The notes below the pieces were generated by a model that was not told the origin of the DNA, made no database searches, and saw nothing but the letters and a program-made list of their open reading frames with translations. Positions 33,481 to 45,289 of a stretch of DNA of 64,000 nucleotides are shown here, piece by piece. Numbering within the stretch: position 1 is the first letter of the stretch; each line of letters starts with the position of its first letter. The DNA comes from Ailurus styani (taxonomy: Eukaryota > Chordata > Mammalia > Carnivora > Ailuridae): positions 126,346-190,345 of the forward strand of contig LNAC01000736.1 of NCBI GenBank assembly GCA_002007465.1, read 5' to 3'. The translations under genes and the position numbers were made by a program.

Positions 33481-34545
33481 GGCAACATGGAGCCCAAAGC
33501 CATTTTAGGAACATGGCAACAATCTTTGAAACTATGCCCTTCCCCATACAAAAGACACGAACGTCCCAGAGCACCTAGTTCAGCTGCTGGGCTGCAGAGT
33601 TGATCGTTACCCATCTGAGGAAGCTCTCCTCTCTCAGGAAAGGCAAGAAGAGACTGCTAGTGTAGAAATCCACAGCCTAATAAATGTCAATAATATGAAG
33701 TGGCTGACTGACAGTTACTTAGTTAAAATGCAACCTGTATTCCCAGGAGAAGACAGACTTTGGTTTTCTCCATTAATAAAGTGTTCTTCTATCCTTTAAG
33801 AACTCACTGAGCCATGTCATCTGAGAAACTTTTTGGAATATAACTTCATACAGCGTGCTTTTTATTTTGATTGGCTGTATTTGCATATAAAACATAATTT
33901 CAAGTTTTTAAAGAACAGTGCAAAAGGCAATCAATTGCGAATTTTTGAAAATACGTTAATGATAGCATAAAAATAAAGAATATCAGTAGAAAAACCGTGC
34001 AGAGTAATTATCCCAAAAGCAATTAAATACCACATTACAGCATAGAAGGCTGCAAGCAAGTTGCTGCAGGTTGACTTTCAACAATTAGAATCAATGTTAC
34101 ATTATAAAAACGTCTACAGTCTTTTAATCTAGTCTCACTCTGCCCTGGGGTCTTCCTCCTCCCAGGTACAAAGAGAGGGAGGAAGAAATTGGTCCGTATA
34201 TAAAATATATGTTTACATTTCCTTTTTATTTGTAGTTGCAACAGAGGATTTTTATACTCTGTCCGAGGACCCAGACTGCTCTCCCGTGTTTTGCAATCTT
34301 CTTTATTAAACTTCCTTAACATCTGCTGCATGCTCACGAGATTGTGAGGGTTTTGCTGCCACTCTTGGAGAATTCCATATCACACTTCCAAGAAATATCT
34401 TAGCCAATCAGTTGCGTTTCTTGAGTTGACAGGTGAATCTCGAGAGACTAGTCTTGGGAAAAATTAAAGCATGGAATCTAAGTCTGCAGGGAGGCAAAGG
34501 TTAAGGAGTGAACTGTACAGTCAAAACAGCTCTGTCTTCATCCTT
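33481..34545. other. Unique AT-rich stretch
   Basis: No gene was recognised. An octamer-type ATTTGCATA occurs near 33879 in a low-complexity-free AT-rich block that could be conserved non-coding DNA. Confidence 0.4.
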
Positions 34546-34549
34546 TATC

Positions 34550-34770
34550 TGTTCATTTACCAACTACATACTGAGTAGGCTGAGGAAGAAGCCCGGAGCT
34601 GGGTGAAAAGCAGCGAGTCACGGAATGACAACGGTTCCAGTCCTGACAAAATGTGCTCTAGTTGGCCAGCACAACCAGACAACTACACTGGAGTGTGATA
34701 CACAGTCTACGAGAATTAGGAACAGAGCACTAGGGGAGCTTCAGGGAAAGGCTGCTAAGTGCCAAGTAAG
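34550..34770 (-). repeat. L2 fragment, reverse
   Basis: 'ttaccaactacatactgagt', 'gcccggagctgggtgaaaag' and 'cactaggggagcttcaggga' follow the antisense L2 3' pattern. Weakly conserved. Confidence 0.45.
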
Positions 34771-36720
34771 GAGATAGAATGTGCTGGGGAAATAAAACGA
34801 TTATGACTCACTTTTGCACCTTTATGCCTCCTGGAAGGAGTCAAAGTAGTGAAAATGATGGGAATACGGGGCTACTGCACTTGTGCAGTTTATTATCAAG
34901 ACTGATACGGGTCACAGGTATTTGCCTCTAGAAATACATGTCCCACTCTACATGTTGCATTAACTGTGTCGTTAGCTACATAAACCTCTCTCTGCATCCC
35001 CTTACAAAGTCCAATTAATTTTGAGAACTGAAATTTGCCTTCAACAAAATAAATTTTTAAAATTAAGGTTTAAGACACTTAGGTACATATTCAACTCTTA
35101 TTGCTTTGAAGAGCTGCTTCATTCAATAGGTCTTTTTGTAATAAGCACTGCACTATATAATATTGCACACGGGAAGATAACGACAGACTTTTCTAAGGCA
35201 CGAGTCTGATCATGTCACTCTTTTCTTGAATCTCTTTAATGGTTTTGAAGTTTCTAGCCGGAGTGACCAATGTCCGTCCTGGGTAATGGCATGACTAAGG
35301 TATGTGGAGTTGTAGGTGCGAGAAGGCAGTGGGCTCATGTGCAACTAAGATGTGAACCCCACTTGAAATTGCAATCATGAAAACCTTGGCAGAAATCAAC
35401 TCGTTTATGCAAGTATGTAATTAGCTTTATACTAGTACTTGCCCAAATAAATTCCTTTCCATAATTAGAACCCATGGATTCTGGTTTAAAGTAGCTTACT
35501 ACATTTAAAAGAAAAATATTCTTGAACAGCTGACTTAGATACAATCTGAACTGAGAATCAGACATAAGAATGTTATCTTTTATTGGAGATTAAATTATAT
35601 AAACAACGGTAAGCCCCTAGCATGAAAGTCAAATTACACAATAAGAAATTGGCACACGGTGAATAGATAATCTCCCAATTTGGGGCTCTAAAATGGAAGT
35701 AAAGTGATTTTGGGGAATATCCGTCTGTTGCTCCGTGTCATCTTCTCCAAGTTCTGTCAATCAGTGCTCTTCTTTCCGTAATAGGCAGGGTGACTCACTC
35801 TGAATGCCACTGAAGAGTGGCGTAGTTATTTGCAATCTGGGTCTCTTAACATCCTGGCTCTGCTCTCATGTAAACATATTCTTAGAAAGTGTTGATGAAT
35901 AAGTTAGCATCATTGAATGAAGGGAAAAGTAAGAAGTGATGGTCCAGAAAATAACTAAAAGCAGCATTAATACTGAAGATTTCTTTTTCCTTTGAAGTTT
36001 TAGAAGTAGGACCTGAGCATCATTTTAATAGAATAAATACAAGTTGGTAAAAGGGATAGCTCCATTCAGCAACTGCTTCAGTGTCTCCCTTTGGGCTTGA
36101 AGCCTGTGCCCTGGGACCCCCAACTGACAGTTTCTCCTGCTTCATGGCTGGAGGTCACAAACCTGTAGCTTCAAGGAAATGGGTACCAAGAATGACACAC
36201 AATGGTGAACGACCAGATGCCATCTGTTCTTAGACCCTGCTGTTCCTATTGGCAGGTGTCTCAAATCCACTGTGATTAAATCACAATGTCATTGAGCGCC
36301 ACCAAGAAATTAATCCTTGAAACAGGAAAAGTATTAGATTTTGGAGGAAGTCAGTTTATCTCAATTGGAAATCAATACAGCTCTAATTAATAAAATACTG
36401 TGGTTTATTCTAACTAAATATTCATCTGGTCATGGTTATTTTTGGGTTAAAATGAAATTATCATTTGATGAAAAGGTGACAAAGACATTTAGAGATTTCA
36501 TTGTCATTTGGAAGTGACAGCTGCTGGCACACATTTAAATACAATGAATTTACTCTCGGTGAAGCTTGGATGATTAGGCATAACAAATGCTCAACACTTC
36601 ATTTGGTAAGAACACCCGCACCAACTGAGTTTGGTTTGTACTGCAGTCCCAACACAAGGTCTACTGGTTGTAAATCACTAAACAGACTTAGGCTATAAAG
36701 CGAGTTTTACTGTACTGATA
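34771..36720. other. Unique AT-rich stretch
   Basis: No gene was recognised. 'tctgatcatgtcactctttt' at about 35205 resembles an old L2-like block, but too little follows. The stretch contains no SINEC. Confidence 0.45.
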
Positions 36721-36723
36721 GGA

Positions 36724-37160
36724 GTTATGGGTTGAATTGTGTCCCTGTAAAACTTACACATTGAAGTCCCACCTACTCCTCAGTAACAAAAAAATGTGAC
36801 CTTGCTTGGAAATCAAGTTTGCCGATGTCATTAGTTAAGAGGAGGTGATCCTGAAGGAGCGTGGGCCCTAATGCAATGACTGGTGTCCTTATGACAAGGG
36901 GAAATCTGGACACAGACACACCACACACACAGGGAGAACACAGTGTGAAAATATAGGCAGAGATCACGGTGATGCTTCTACAAGCCAAGAAATACCAAAA
37001 ACTGCCACCAGAACGTCAGAGAGAGGCAGGGAACAAGGAATGAAGTCTGGACACCCTGATTCAGACTTTCCTGTATCCAGGACAGAGAGGCAATACCTTC
37101 CTGGTGTTGAAGCCACTCAGGCCACCGTACTTTGTTACGGCAGCGCTAGCAAGCTAGAAC
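36724..37160 (+). mobile_element. MLT1-type solo LTR (ERVL-MaLR)
   Basis: The sequence follows the MLT1 LTR: start 'gttatgggttgaattgtgtc', 'aatgactggtgtccttatga', 'acacagggagaacacagtgt', 'gatgcttctacaagccaaga', end 'gtactttgttacggcagcgc' and 'tagcaagctagaac'. Length is about 437 bp. The AATAAA/R-region segment near the 3' end is degraded. No internal retroviral sequence flanks it, so this is a solo LTR, an ancient inactive relic of an endogenous element. Confidence 0.85.
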
Positions 37161-37498
37161 CATCTGTGAAATGTATTCAATTGAGAATGGGGCCAAAATA
37201 TCACCCCTTGCATGCCGCTCTCTGAAGGAGCCCACCCACCTTCAGAATGCATCTCATGGGAATAACTTCGAGTACCCAAAATTGCATTAATGATTATTTT
37301 CTTCAAAGTATAGGAGGAAGCACTAAATGAAACTTAAGGAGTGGCATTTCCGTATTTATATCTTGTGAATGTCTATGTGCTGGATATTATAGAGAACTAG
37401 AAGCACAGAGTTTTTAATCCCTGACTTCCAAACGATTTCTTTGAATTGATGGTACAAGAGAAAAGAAAGGGACAAGGATCAGGGATTAGGGCCAGGAA
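37161..37498. other. Unique stretch
   Basis: I see no gene and no recognised repeat. Confidence 0.5.
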
Positions 37499-37511
37499 AA
37501 GTTAAGCAGTG

Positions 37512-37705
37512 TTTTGTTTTGTTTTTTTAATATTTTATTTACTTATTTGTCAGAGAGAGCGCACAAGCAGGGGGAATGGCAGGCAAAAGGAGAAGCAGGC
37601 TCCCCACTGAGCAAGGAGCTCCATGTGGGACTCGATCCCAAGACCCAGGGATCATGATCTGAACCAAAGGCAGATGCTTCACTGAATGAGCCACCCAGGC
37701 ATCCC
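37512..37705 (-). mobile_element. SINEC copy
   Basis: Reverse copy: TTTAATATTTTATTTACTTA, GGCTCCCCACTGAGCAAGGA, GACTCGATCCCAAGACCCAG, head GAGCCACCCAGGCATCCC. The target duplication is approximate (AAGTTAAGCAGT at 37499-37510, AAGTTTAGCGGA at 37706-37717). Confidence 0.92.
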
Positions 37706-37717
37706 AAGTTTAGCGGA

Positions 37718-38703
37718 CAGTATTGACAGAGCACTCCAGAGATGCAAAAGCATGGACAAAGTTACAAACTGTGACTAGGACAGCAGAACAAAAGGGTGAT
37801 GCTTTTGAATGTTTAGCAATATGGTACTGGGAAAGAAAAAGGAAGAAATGGATAGAAATCAATGAAAATTTTCAAAAATATGAAATTGAAGCACATAAAA
37901 CACACAGCCATCATTAGGCACACCTACGTGTAAGGCCATAGCTACCTGGGAGAAAAGAAAACACGCAGTAAGATCATAAAAAATACATAAGAAGTAGATG
38001 AGATCTACTCTGAAATTAAGTGATAGTATGGTTGGATAAATATGCATGTGTGTGACTATGTACAGTAATCACATTTATATACATTTAAACATCTTAACAA
38101 CATGTATAGAAATGTCTGAAAATTAATATGTTACATGGGAACACTAAATATGCCCAGGGAGACCAGAGGATTGGACCTGAATTACAAGGAAGAACTTAAC
38201 AACCAGAATGAATAAACAAACTTACTTTCTTCAGAGTTTATAAAATAGATTTAAATACTGAAAATGACTCAGGTTCAATTTTTTAAACATAAATATTCTT
38301 TTCTAAAAACTACACTTAAATATTTAACATATCATGATTAATTACCTTGAAATTTCTGTACATTCCTTTAGAAGCTATCCCCACTTTTAAAATAAGAAAT
38401 TAGCATGAATATAGACACTGCACACAAAATCCACTGTTTAAGGGGGAAAAGTGAACAGTTACTCATCCTATCTGTGCAGGGACAGACAATAAGCTTGGTA
38501 AATACAGCATGTCTCCATAAGGAAGCTGAGGTTTAAAAGACAAAAATAGTTCATAAACAGCAGAGTATAACTAAATAAAATTACGTTCTCCCAGATGACT
38601 CCAACACCAAGCCCAAAACTAAGGGGAAAAAGGGTTTAGTCAGTGGCAACAGAACCTCAGTCTATTAGCAGTGGTTACTCCACTTACATGAAGTATTATT
38701 ATC
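37718..38703. other. Unique AT-rich stretch
   Basis: I see no gene and no recognised repeat. Confidence 0.5.
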
Positions 38704-38716
38704 AATAACAAATGTA

Positions 38717-38906
38717 GGGCACCTGGGTGGCTCAGTCTGTTAAGTGTCTGCCTTTGGCTCAGGTCATGATCCCAGGGATCTGGAATCAAGTCCTGCATCG
38801 GGCTCCCTGCTCAGCGGGAAGGCTGCTTCTCCCTCTCCTACTCCCCTGGCTTGTGTTCTCTCTCTGTGTCAAATAAATAAATAAAATCTTTATTTAAAAA
38901 AATGAT
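38717..38906 (+). mobile_element. SINEC copy
   Basis: Head GGGCACCTGGGTGGCTCAGT, CCTGCATCGGGCTCCCTGCT, tail AAATAAATAAATAAAATCTT then TATTTAAAAAAA. The target duplication AATA[A/G]CAAATGTA is at 38704-38716 and 38907-38919. Confidence 0.95.
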
Positions 38907-38919
38907 AATAGCAAATGTA

Positions 38920-39835
38920 CTACTTTTCAGATGAGCAGAACCTATCTGTAATTTGACATGAATGCTCTTCTTTCAGTAATTATACATATTCAAAAGCCAG
39001 ATATATGAATCTTAGATTGATTTTTTTAGTACTAGTATAGAGTTAATGTTCCTGGAACTAGCCAGAAGGGTTTAGAAACTAGTAAGCACGTTTCCATGGT
39101 AACAGGCTGCTCTGCCAAGGAGAGATCAGTTCACGCATTTCCTATAACCCAGCGACCACACGGGGAGAAGGGAGATCTGCATTTCGGGTTCTCAGGATCA
39201 CCGTCAATTATGATTTTTGCAAGCATATTTATTTTTATAAGAATGCACATGGCATTAACGTTTGTAAGTTACCTAAGCATCATGTTTTTCTCGACTCTCC
39301 AGTGTGTCAGCGACCACTGGGCATGTGCTCTGAGGGAAGCATGGTGGTGATAAAGTCACCCACGGATTTCACTTTAATTCATGCTGTGGGTTACAGCACA
39401 CCTGGTTATAAAAGTCTGACACGGAATCCTGGCGGAGGAGGGACTGAGCCCAAAAGCTAGACACGTACAACACCCTTCATGTAGATCAAGCAAAGTGGGT
39501 GGCTTTGTGAACACAGCTGGACAACAGAGTTGGGACAAATGACCAAGGGATCATCAGAAGGATCAGGCACAAAGTATGGTTTCCATAAAGACAGAGGCCT
39601 ACACCCCAACTGGAAACGAGAAGCACAGATGATGCTCCATAACCCAGAAATGAGGAGCCATAAATCCCTAAATGGGGGCATCTTCATTAGGCTTCAAATA
39701 GAACTTGGGTGAGAGAGATGAGCGTAAAAATGCCCTTTTCTTTTGTCTTACAATGCTCGACTTCTGGGGTGGTTTTAACTCCTGGCTAGTTACAGAGATT
39801 TTATGGTCAATGATTCATTAGATTGGTGAAGGCAA
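38920..39835. other. Unique stretch
   Basis: No gene was recognised. Overlapping frames at 39457-39712 on both strands are uninformative. Confidence 0.5.
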
Positions 39836-40016
39836 GGCCACACCTGTGCCACACCTGTAAGGCACAGCTGGTCCATACCTGCAAGGCATAGCTGGCCCAC
39901 ACCTGCAAGGCACAGCTGGCCCACACCTGCAAGGCACAGCCAGGCCACACCTGTAAGCCACAGCGGGACCACACATGCAAGGCACAGCCGGACCACACCT
40001 GTAAGGCACAGCTGAC
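39836..40016. repeat. 24-bp minisatellite, seven units
   Basis: Seven consecutive 24-bp units start at 39849, 39873, 39897, 39921, 39945, 39969 and 39993, preceded by a partial unit (39836-39848). Each begins CCACACCTG[C/T]AAGGCACAGC with variation at the end. Because 24 is a multiple of 3, all minus frames stay open and give three overlapping repetitive peptides (tryptophan/cysteine or proline/cysteine rich), which are artefacts of the repeat. Confidence 0.95.
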
Positions 40017-40049
40017 CCCAAGCAGAAAGTGGTCCCACAAGGATGGAAC

Positions 40050-40140
40050 TTGTGTGCTTTAGTTTCCTCATCTATACCAAGGGGATGCTGGGAGAACGAA
40101 GTGAGAAAAATCCAGGGAAATGCTTAAAAGGGGGCAAAGC
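40050..40140 (+). repeat. MIR fragment
   Basis: 'gctttagtttcctcatctat' followed by 'accaaggggatgctgggaga' and 'gaaatgctta' matches the MIR middle. It directly abuts the minisatellite. Confidence 0.5.
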
Positions 40141-42275
40141 GCACAACAAGCATCCCAGAAACATCCTCTGCTATATATTATTACTGTGGATAATATATGA
40201 GGCAGTGTCCTTCACAAGGCCTGGTGGGGAAAACCTCAGGTCTATCCTTATGAACGATGAGATAAAAACACTGAGCCTCTCAAAGGAACTCTCCGAAAGA
40301 GTATACAGACACCTTAGCCTTTACTGTGAATAAAAGTAATTAACTGAAGGTTTGCTCCCGAATCTTGCTAATGTATGACACATTTGGGGAGAAGTGCAGA
40401 GATCATACTTCAGATGTATAAAGAATAAAATTTTCTAGTAGATGCCATCATGGCAAAAATATGTTTTTAGAGTAAAAGTTAGTTTTGGGGGTATTTTACT
40501 TCTATGAAATGTTTTCTTTGAAAATATGATTACCTGATCTAAAAGTAAATAAGGACTATGTGAACTTTTACCATGAATAACTAGCTTAGAAGTAAAACTT
40601 ATCAATACACACATATTATACCTATTTCTCAAATTCTCTGCATCGAATCATTACAACGTTAGGATATTTATGGCTTTCTCCCACTCAATGAATGTATTTT
40701 CAAACTGTCATAATTATTTTCATCTTTATTTTGGTCATAATCCATTTATCACGCCCAACAGAATAACTGCAAGGTAAAACCATGCTAATCAGGGGGAAAA
40801 AAAAAAAAAAAAAAGACCCGGGAGAGAAATGTACTTTGGGCAGTAGAAAGTAATGGCTTTGGGCTCAGATTCTATTATATATTTTTGTGGAAAGCAAAAC
40901 TCATAAAACTAAGGCATCCACAAATAGATCAAACCATGAAACTAAATTACTGTGAATTTAAGCCACCACGTTTTAAGCACTACACTGAGGGAAGCAGCAG
41001 TCAAAATAGAAGCAGTAAACATCAAAACAGATCCCCGGTGAAAATGATGTGGTTGACAGAGATCTGGAACGTTCTCAGAACTGTAGCGATTATAGCTTAG
41101 CCATGGATGACCTTCAAGTGACAAAATGCTTTATGAGCCCATACACTAAAGTTCACTGATTCACGTGGGTCATGCACAAAGGCAGCAATTGATAGATAGT
41201 ATTAAGACCACAGAGTTGATGTGAAATAAAACCACTCATCTGTGAAGGTTTTATTTTAGCTTCTGCCTGCCCTTTGTTGGACCGTTTGATTGTCATCCTA
41301 AAACTTCAACACTTTATTGCAGAGTTTTCACGACTGCTAAAGGAATATTCATGGCGCTTGCTCTGATCCTGTCAAAGGCGGTATTTATGTACATAGGAAT
41401 ATAAAACTGTTGTAACTAGGAAAAATGTCGCAGATTTACAAGGGATCAAATTTACAAGGCAGCAAGTTGAGGTGCATGAGTTTCATCTTATAAACCCTCT
41501 GATCAAAAAGGGAGCATGAAAAGCAGAAAAATCTGTCCTTGATGGTTTTCAGATAAAATAACACTTCACCTTGGAACGTGGTCGTAACTCTTGCCCCTCC
41601 CCCTCACACTCAGGATCCGGCTGTGCCAAGCAGAAGATATAACTCGAAAGCAGTGCTCAGTGTTTTTGGAACTTTCACACAAATTCTAGTGCATGCAATC
41701 AAGTGACAATCAGAAACCCTTCTGAAGTTTGGAAAATGGGGGAAAATATACTGTGGTTTATTAAACTAAGTGTTCATGGCATCCCATCAAAAGAAGCATA
41801 TACAATCCCTCTACTCAAAACTTCTCCAAGAAGGAAGAGGATACAGACAAGGGATTATGGAAAGAAAAAGAACGGTTCGTTGAATTCAGAATTTAACTAC
41901 AAAACATGGAGAATTCCCTCCCCAAATGTTATTTTATTATAGGATTCTAAACTAGATATGTGACTTGAAAACATTTGGGCTTTGATGGAACTGGGTATTC
42001 ATCAAGTCAGTAAAACAGAAAAGACAGCTATGGAATGACTGGTTAAATGGGGAAATTCACCATTCTATGACAAACTCACTGAATGTATGTATGCACACAG
42101 TAAAATGAGATTTAATGGAAAAATCAAAGAATGTGATTATCTTTAAAAATTAATTATGAAATTATTTATAATCCTTATACACTATCACAGGTATAAAATA
42201 AGTAAATTTTTGATGTTCTGTGCATTGCTTAAAATATATACTGTAATAAAATTTATTTTTTCGTCTAACTTCACC
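40141..42275. other. Two-kilobase AT-rich non-coding stretch
   Basis: No gene was recognised. A poly(A) of 19 lies at 40797-40815 with no element attached that I can name. Confidence 0.45.
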
Positions 42276-42279
42276 TTAG

Positions 42280-42790
42280 CAAACATTTATTGGGCCCCTC
42301 CCATGAGGCAGGTGCTACTCTAACCATGAGGGGTACAAAACCATGAGGGACACAAAAATGACTGCTATCTGTGTTCTGTCATTGAGAAGATCAGATTTTT
42401 TTTTAAAGATTTTATTTATTTATTTGACCGAGAGAGTGAGGAAGCACAAGCAGGGGAAGCAGCAGAGGGAGAGGGAGAAGCAGGCTCCCCACTGAGCAGG
42501 AAGCCTGATGGGGGACTCCATCCCAGGACCCCGGGATCATGTCCTGAGCCGAAGAAAGCTGCTTAACAGTCTGAGCCACCCAGGCGCCCAGGAGATCAGG
42601 TTAGAGAGGAAAAGAGAAACCAATGGAATTGAAAGGATGGATCTCAGTGCAGAAAGGAGAGTGTAAGAGAGGCCACGAAACCACCTGAGGGAGCATGTGG
42701 GGGTAAATTACAGAGCCTAGGGTAATGAAGCCATTCTGGAAGAAATTCGTGTAAGCAGACTCCTGAAGTTGAGTGCCAGACCAGGAACAG
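42280..42790 (-). repeat. L2 3' region, reverse, split by a SINEC
   Basis: 'aacatttattgggcccctcc' then 'atgaggcaggtgctactcta' is the antisense L2 3' end. After the SINEC the pattern continues with 'gatcaggttagagaggaaaa' and downstream G-rich sequence. A 17-bp imperfect tandem repeat (42323-42339, 42340-42356) lies in the left part. Confidence 0.6.
42395..42589 (-). mobile_element. SINEC inside the L2
   Basis: Reverse copy: TTTTAAAGATTTTATTTATT, GGCTCCCCACTGAGCAGGAA, CCATCCCAGGACCCCGGGAT, head GAGCCACCCAGGCGCCC. The target duplication AGA[A/G]GATCAG type is at 42385-42394 (AGAAGATCAG) and 42590-42599 (AGGAGATCAG). Confidence 0.95.
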
Positions 42791-44363
42791 TCTAAACCTA
42801 AGATCAAGGGCGTTGAGAACCTGGTATTCATGGAGGCTGTGGGTCCTTTCATGATTCTACAGGGAAACCATCATGGGGGCGGGGTGGGGGGTGCAGAGAG
42901 AAGAAGAGGTAAACAGACTATCATGGGGAATCTGGTATCTGAAGTGAAAGGGCCTGAACTTGACCTTGTAAGTGATGGGAGTCAGAGAATGGTGGTGAGC
43001 AGGGAGCAACCTGACACTTTAAATCACTCGTGTCCTTTGAAGTATGCAGGTAGACCTGAGCAGGCAAGGAGAACAGCAAAACTTTAGAGAAGGTAGCACT
43101 AGGGCTTGACGTGGGTATCTGGTATTGAGCTATTAGGGAGTCTTACTTCTGGGGAGCTCTTTTGGCCTTACCCAATGGAAACATCTTTGGAAAGCTGCAA
43201 ATTCATTTGGTAAGCCAACTCCTATTTTCCCATTGACAACTTACTCATGTTGATATTAATTTCATTGATTTTTAAGTTGGCACTGGGCCCTAAAGGGTAG
43301 AGCTTAGGATGTAATAAGAACCTTGACATTCATTAGTCTTCAGAGCATTTTTTTAGCTACAGAAGTTGTCTCTGAAGTAAAGGTTATGTGAAACATCGGT
43401 GTGTAAAACACACGGGCACACAGTGGTTTGGGTGGAAGCAGAGCTCAAATCTTGATGCCCTGTCAGCCTGAAATCTCTGTACTCCAGGGAACAGTACTGA
43501 AAACCAATGATGAAATTCAACTCATTCATTCTACTGATGAGCAAATGAGGTCCCCTCGGCAGAGGTCTTGTTTCAGACTTGTGATGCAGAAGGAGACAGA
43601 GAGGTGGATATGCTGGCTTTCCTAGTGATGAGCCATGTTACTCTGAGATGTCACTTTTCTCCTGTGTTTCTGTTGCCTCGACTATAAAGCTTAGGTGACA
43701 ATGCCCCCCCCCCCTCCGCAAGCTGATGAATTTATAAAATGCATAGGTCTGTGGGGCGGGGGGCGGGGGGAGCAAATTGCCAGCTTTAAATCAAAGAGCT
43801 GGCAGCAAAGCCCAATGACCTGAGTCCCAGATGGCCAGGTGACCCATCCAAGTCCCCAACCATTCCCCCCACCCTGCCCCCGATGACGACAGAAATGATG
43901 GAGAACATGGATATCCATGAAGCCACTATTTAATAAATAGCCTGAAGTAGAACTCTTGTTGGCATCTACTGCAAGCTTTTTGGTCTGGAGAATCCTTTCA
44001 TAAACCTCATCTGCCAAAAGAATATGGTTTCTAAATAGGAAGGAAACATTTTAGCTCCAAAGTCGGAGGAACATCTGGCACATAAGCCATCACTCTCAAC
44101 ACCCTTTGGCAAGGTGTGTGAGAAGGCTGCACCTGCAGGCAGATAAACATGGGCTTGTAACTTGCCCCCTGATGACCTGCTCTCTTCCAACAACTACCTG
44201 TTATGAAAATTAAGGGAGGCAATTGAAACACATAAAGGCTTTCCCACCCTGACAGGCCCCTGCAAAGGGCCCAGTAAATCCTAAGTCAAACACAACTTCA
44301 CAACCTTCTGCTTGTGCCACAACGTGTAAGTTACTACGTATGCTATGGAGTTATTTGTCCATC
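42791..44363. other. Non-coding stretch with C-run and G-run
   Basis: No gene was recognised. 42890-43020 has a faint L2 character. A run of 11 C at 43704-43714 and the G-rich GGGGCGGGGGGCGGGGGG near 43754-43771 lie about 40 bp apart and could pair. Confidence 0.4.
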
Positions 44364-44380
44364 AACATTGCATTGTCTTC

Positions 44381-44609
44381 GGGGCATCTGGGTGGCTCCA
44401 TCAGTTAAGCGTCTGCCTTCAGCTCAGGTCATGATCCCGGGGTCCTGGGGTTGAGCCCTGTATTGGGGTCCCTGCTCAGGAGGTAGCCTGCTTCTCCCTT
44501 TCCTGCTTCCCCTGCTTACGCTGTCTCTCTCCTTTTCTCTCTGTCAAATAAATAAATAAAATCTTGAACACCACCACCCCCCCAAAGAAAAAAAAAAAAC
44601 CCACGAAAA
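44381..44609 (+). mobile_element. SINEC with C-rich modified tail
   Basis: Head GGGGCATCTGGGTGGCTCCA, CCATCAGTTAAGCGTCTGCC, tail AAATAAATAAATAAAATCTT followed by GAACACCACCACCCCCCC and an A-rich run. The target duplication is at 44364-44380 and 44610-44626 (15 of 17 identical). The CACC/C7 interruption of the poly(A) is unusual among the copies here. Confidence 0.93.
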
Positions 44610-44626
44610 AACACTGCACTGTCTTC

Positions 44627-45050
44627 ACTGGGAAAAAGACCAGTATGAACACATACTCTTAGAGTATCACCAGCCATTACTGATCAGTGTGGAGACTGGA
44701 AATCAAAGGAGGCAGTTTGTAAAGTATGTTTACACATCACGGCAATAAGGCACGTGGAGGTAACATTCTCTATCAAATATCCTAAGATAGTGCACAGTGG
44801 TCTTACTTATGTACAAGACTAAGTGCCAAATGAGGTGGCTACTTCCTACTTTAAAATATAAGAATGTTTCAGACAGCACTTCAAAACCAAGTTTCTGTTG
44901 TCTTAAAAATATCAGATCAATTGGATGCAGAAGTCTAATAATCATAAGGGCTTTGAAATGTAGATTAATGTATGATGTCAAGTGTCAAATAAAGGAAAAT
45001 GAGAAACCCCCAAGTGATGCAGATAAGGCATAAAATGTCTTCAAGTAATC
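44627..45050. other. Unique stretch
   Basis: I see no gene and no recognised repeat. Confidence 0.5.
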
Positions 45051-45069
45051 CCTTAACTTTCTTTTTCTT

Positions 45070-45093
45070 TTTTTAAAAAATTTTATTTGTTTG

Positions 45094-45125
<32 letters not shown>

Positions 45126-45270
45126 CACAACCAGGGGAGGGCAGCAGAGGCAGAGGGAGAAGTAGTCTCTCCACTAAGCAGAGAACACAATGCAGGGCTC
45201 GATCCCAGGACCCTGGGATCATGACCTGAGCTGAAGGCAGATGTTTAAACGATTGAGCCACCCAGGCACC
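45070..45270 (-). mobile_element. SINEC with expanded GA run
   Basis: Reverse copy: AAAAAATTTTATTTGTTTGA, an expanded (GA)n at 45098-45125, GGCTCGATCCCAGGACCCTG, head GAGCCACCCAGGCACCC. The target duplication CCTTAACTTTCT[T/G]TTTCTT is at 45051-45069 and 45271-45289. Confidence 0.95.
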
Positions 45271-45289
45271 CCTTAACTTTCTGTTTCTT

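Noticed and set aside
39790..40071. Three overlapping minus-strand repetitive peptides
   Set aside because: They are explained by a 24-bp tandem repeat that keeps all frames open; no splice or start context supports a gene.
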